DNA of 44,916 bases from Anoxybacteroides voinovskiense. GTDB taxonomy: Bacteria; Bacillota; Bacilli; Bacillales; Anoxybacillaceae. The first letter of the stretch is position 1; every line of letters begins with the position of its first letter. Below, one piece after another: positions 42,975 through 44,916 of this stretch. Location of the stretch: positions 1 to 44,916 of the forward strand of contig NZ_JACIDE010000025.1 of the NCBI RefSeq assembly GCF_014196205.1, in the 5' to 3' direction. The translations under genes were made by a program, and so were the position numbers. A model generated the notes under the pieces. That model had not been told where the DNA came from. It did no database searches and saw only the letters and a list, made by a program, of their open reading frames with translations.

Positions 42975-43050
<76 letters not shown>

Positions 43051-43490
43051 ATACTATGTTAAACTCTCCGTACCAATTACATGCTTTATGTGCCTCTTCC
43101 TCTACCAGCTAATTCGAGGAAGCTAGATGCGTCGAGGCAACTCGTAGCAGATTCACTGATGCGTCGCTCGTCTCTACCAATTGAGCTAAGCCGGCATACT
43201 AAGTTAGACTCCTCGTACCAATTATATGCTTTATGTGCCTCTTCCTCTACCAGCTAATTCGAGGAAGCTGGATGCGTCGAGGCAACTCGTAGCAGATTCA
43301 CTGATGCGTCGCTCGTCTCTACCAATTGAGCTAAGCCGGCATACTATGTTAAACTCTCCGTACCAATTACATGCTTTATGTGCCTCTTCCTCTACCAGCT
43401 AATTCGAGGAAGCTAGATGCGTCGAGGCAACTCGTAGCAGATTCACTGATGCGTCGCTCGTCTCTACCAATTGAGCTAAGCCGGCATACT
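43051..43490 (-). repeat. Tandem array of three 145-bp units, each with hairpin core and tRNA-Thr 5' fragment
   Basis: Cores at 43091-43170, 43236-43315 and 43381-43460; tRNA-Thr fragments (24 bases, plus-strand CTCTACCAATTGAGC start) at 43172-43195, 43317-43340 and 43462-43485. Spacers of 40 bases are nearly identical; units 1 and 3 are the same, unit 2 differs in a few bases. Confidence 0.92.
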
Positions 43491-43516
43491 AAAATTCAAA
43501 ATACTCTTTATGAAAA

Positions 43517-43592
43517 TGGTGGCTCGGGACGGAATCGAACCGCCGACACAAGGATTTTCAGTCCTTTGCTCTACCGACTGAGCTACCGAGCC
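43517..43592 (-). tRNA. tRNA-Phe (GAA)
   Basis: Acceptor GGCTCGG/CCGAGCC-type, anticodon GAA in CTGAAAAT, CCA encoded. Confidence 0.96.
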
Positions 43593-43656
43593 ATAATATA
43601 ATATTCACTGTTTATTTGGTTTCTGCATGGCACTTGTTTTTGTCGCTTCCCGACTG

Positions 43657-43757
43657 TGCCTCTTCCTCTACTAGCCGTTTCAAGGAAGTTCGATGCGTCG
43701 AGGCAACTCGTAGCTTATTCGACGATGTATCGCTCGTGGCTACCGAGCCATAATATA
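43657..43757 (-). repeat. tRNA-linked hairpin repeat D with tRNA-Phe 5' fragment
   Basis: Core 43657-43737, more diverged inside (CTAGCCGTTTCAAGGAAGTTC). Then GCTACCGAGCCATAATATA at 43739-43757 repeats 43582-43600: the tRNA-Phe 5' end plus its flank. Confidence 0.85.
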
Positions 43758-43760
43758 TAG

Positions 43761-43836
43761 TGGCGGTCCCGACGGGACTCGAACCCGCGATCTCCTGCGT
43801 GACAGGCAGGCATGTTAACCACTACACTACGGGACC
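43761..43836 (-). tRNA. tRNA-Asp (GTC)
   Basis: Acceptor GGTCCCG/CGGGACC, anticodon GTC in CTGTCACG, CCA encoded. Confidence 0.96.
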
Positions 43837-43840
43837 ATTT

Positions 43841-43918
<78 letters not shown>

Positions 43919-44346
43919 ATGATAAAAAATAAATAAGATTTTTGCTATGCTCTATGTCTCTTGGGCTGCCTCTTCCTCTGCCAGCTAATTCAAAGAAGCT
44001 GGATGCGTCGAGGCAACTCGCAGCGAATTCACAGATGTGTTGCTCGTTGCTCCACCCCGCGATGATAAAAGATAAATAAGATTTTTGCTATGCTCTATGC
44101 TTCTAGCCGCCCCACTCTCAGAAAGCTTGCTCAAGTAGCAGTTCGAGTGGTGCGCTGTAGCTTTTTCACAGAAGCTTATTCGGGCGTGCTCCACCCCGCG
44201 ATGATAAATAAGAAAATAATTGGTTTCTATGCTCCATGCTCTTTTGGCCGTCCCGCTCTCAGCATGCCTATTCAAGCTGTGGCTCGAGCGGTACGCTGTA
44301 GATTTTTCACGGAAGCTTATTCGATCGTGCTCCACCCGCGATGATA
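43919..44346 (-). repeat. Three tandem ~140-bp units with hairpin cores and tRNA-fMet 5' fragments
   Basis: fMet 5' ends lie at 43918 (gene), then fragment ends at 44061, 44200 and 44340. The first core (43967-44047) is of the TGCCTCTTCC type. The second (44106-44186) and third (about 44247-44326) belong to a second, related type whose outer stem is CCACTC/GAGTGG in one and CCGCTC/GAGCGG in the other. The third fragment has lost one C. Confidence 0.9.
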
Positions 44347-44353
44347 CGAGTTA

Positions 44354-44429
44354 TGGTGGAGGATGACGGGATCGAACCGCCGACCCCTTGCTTGTAAGGC
44401 AAGTGCTCTCCCAGCTGAGCTAATCCTCC
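44354..44429 (-). tRNA. tRNA-Val (TAC)
   Basis: Acceptor GGAGGAT/ATCCTCC, anticodon TAC in CCTTACAAG, CCA encoded. Confidence 0.96.
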
Positions 44430-44436
44430 AGAAAAA

Positions 44437-44508
44437 TGACCCGTACGGGATTCGAACCCGTGTTACCGCCGTGAAAGGGCGGTGTCTTAACCACTTGACC
44501 AACGGGCC
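44437..44508 (-). tRNA. tRNA-Glu (TTC), copy 2
   Basis: Same sequence as the copy at 42168-42239, including the lack of encoded CCA. Confidence 0.96.
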
Positions 44509-44521
44509 ATATTATTAATAG

Positions 44522-44612
44522 TGGCGGAGAGCAAGGGATTCGAACCCTTGAGGCGCTGTTAACGCCTACACGATTTCCAATCGTGCTCCTTCGACCACTC
44601 GGACAGCTCTCC
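44522..44612 (-). tRNA. tRNA-Ser (GGA)
   Basis: 91 bases, class II, anticodon GGA in ATTGGAAAT, CCA encoded. Confidence 0.96.
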
Positions 44613-44616
44613 AAAA

Positions 44617-44691
44617 TGGCTCCGCAAGTAGGATTCGAACCTACGACCTACCGGTTAACAGCCGGTTGCTCTACCGCTGAGCTATTGCGGA
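44617..44691 (-). tRNA. tRNA-Asn (GTT), copy 2
   Basis: Identical to the copy at 42349-42423. First tRNA after the 5S gene. Confidence 0.96.
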
Positions 44692-44727
44692 ATGCTCTTT
44701 TAAAAATATATTTCAAAACAATCTACT

Positions 44728-44806
44728 GCCTCTTCCTCTGCTAGCTAATTCAAAGAAGCTGGATGCGTCGAGGCAACTCGCAGCAAATTCACCGATGTGC
44801 CGCCAT
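44728..44806 (-). repeat. tRNA-linked hairpin repeat F, without tRNA fragment
   Basis: Core beginning TGCCTCTTCCTCTGCTAGCT. The spacer to tRNA-Asn is like that of repeat A. The far end runs into the 5S gene flank with no recognisable tRNA-Asn copy, unlike all other copies. Confidence 0.8.
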
Positions 44807-44820
44807 AATCATTTATATTC

Positions 44821-44916
<96 letters not shown>

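Noticed and set aside
44090-44344. Extra tRNA genes at the fMet-like fragments
   Set aside because: Only the first 14 bases plus flank are present; no anticodon or T arm.

Overview
The window looks like the chromosome of a low-GC, spore-forming Bacillaceae, most likely the thermophilic Anoxybacillus/Geobacillus group. This rests on the gene content (a men cluster, a five-gene glg operon, ytkD, luxS, yidD and yteA in an order like the Bacillus subtilis ytk/ytl/men region), on AGGAGG-type ribosome sites with frequent GTG/TTG starts, on Fur and Zur boxes, and on a 5S-tRNA array of the Bacillus trn type. The species call is inference.

Region 1 (1 to about 9.83 kb) is the right end of a prophage or integrative element. 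It has a large serine recombinase at the right border, a CI-like self-cleaving repressor facing a Cro-like regulator, a Rha/ANT antirepressor, and a DUF3467 / nuclease-fold / DUF2283 trio that resembles a toxin-antitoxin module. To the left lies a leftward early operon of very small genes. Seven small rightward genes are set head-on into it. Each rightward gene follows a near-identical palindromic element that carries a sigma-H-type promoter and a ribosome site on each strand. No structural phage genes are in view; the left end lies outside the window.

Region 2 (9.83-23.8 kb): the element cuts a nitrate/taurine/thiamine-type ABC transporter operon, leaving a 5'-truncated binding-protein gene before intact ATPase and permease genes. 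Then come ytkD, an SbtA-like bicarbonate transporter with DUF2294 under a structured leader RNA with its own terminator, a small holin-like gene, ytzI, luxS, yidD and a Zur-controlled zinc-binding lipoprotein gene. Next is a leftward, apparently Fur-controlled cluster: a DUF2325 protein, an unknown protein, a 686-residue lipoprotein, and a lipoprotein joining a beta-propeller to a diheme cytochrome.

Region 3 (23.8-42.1 kb): menaquinone synthesis (menF-D-H-B-E leftward, menA rightward; no menC), yteA, an AIM24-family gene, the glgB-C-D-A-P glycogen operon (a sigma-H-like promoter lies upstream of glgB), and a zinc/cadmium efflux gene.

Region 4 (42.1-44.9 kb): fourteen tRNA genes transcribed leftward behind a 5S rRNA gene that is cut by the window end. 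Between the tRNAs lie about ten copies of an ~80-bp hairpin repeat; nearly all are attached to a duplicated 5' fragment of the neighbouring tRNA gene, and two sets are amplified in tandem.

The most unusual items are the sigma-H cassette array, the tRNA-5'-fragment repeats, the Fur-boxed diheme/lipoprotein cluster, the leader RNA before DUF2294-sbtA, and two multi-hairpin elements flanking luxS, one with a perfect 22-bp target duplication.
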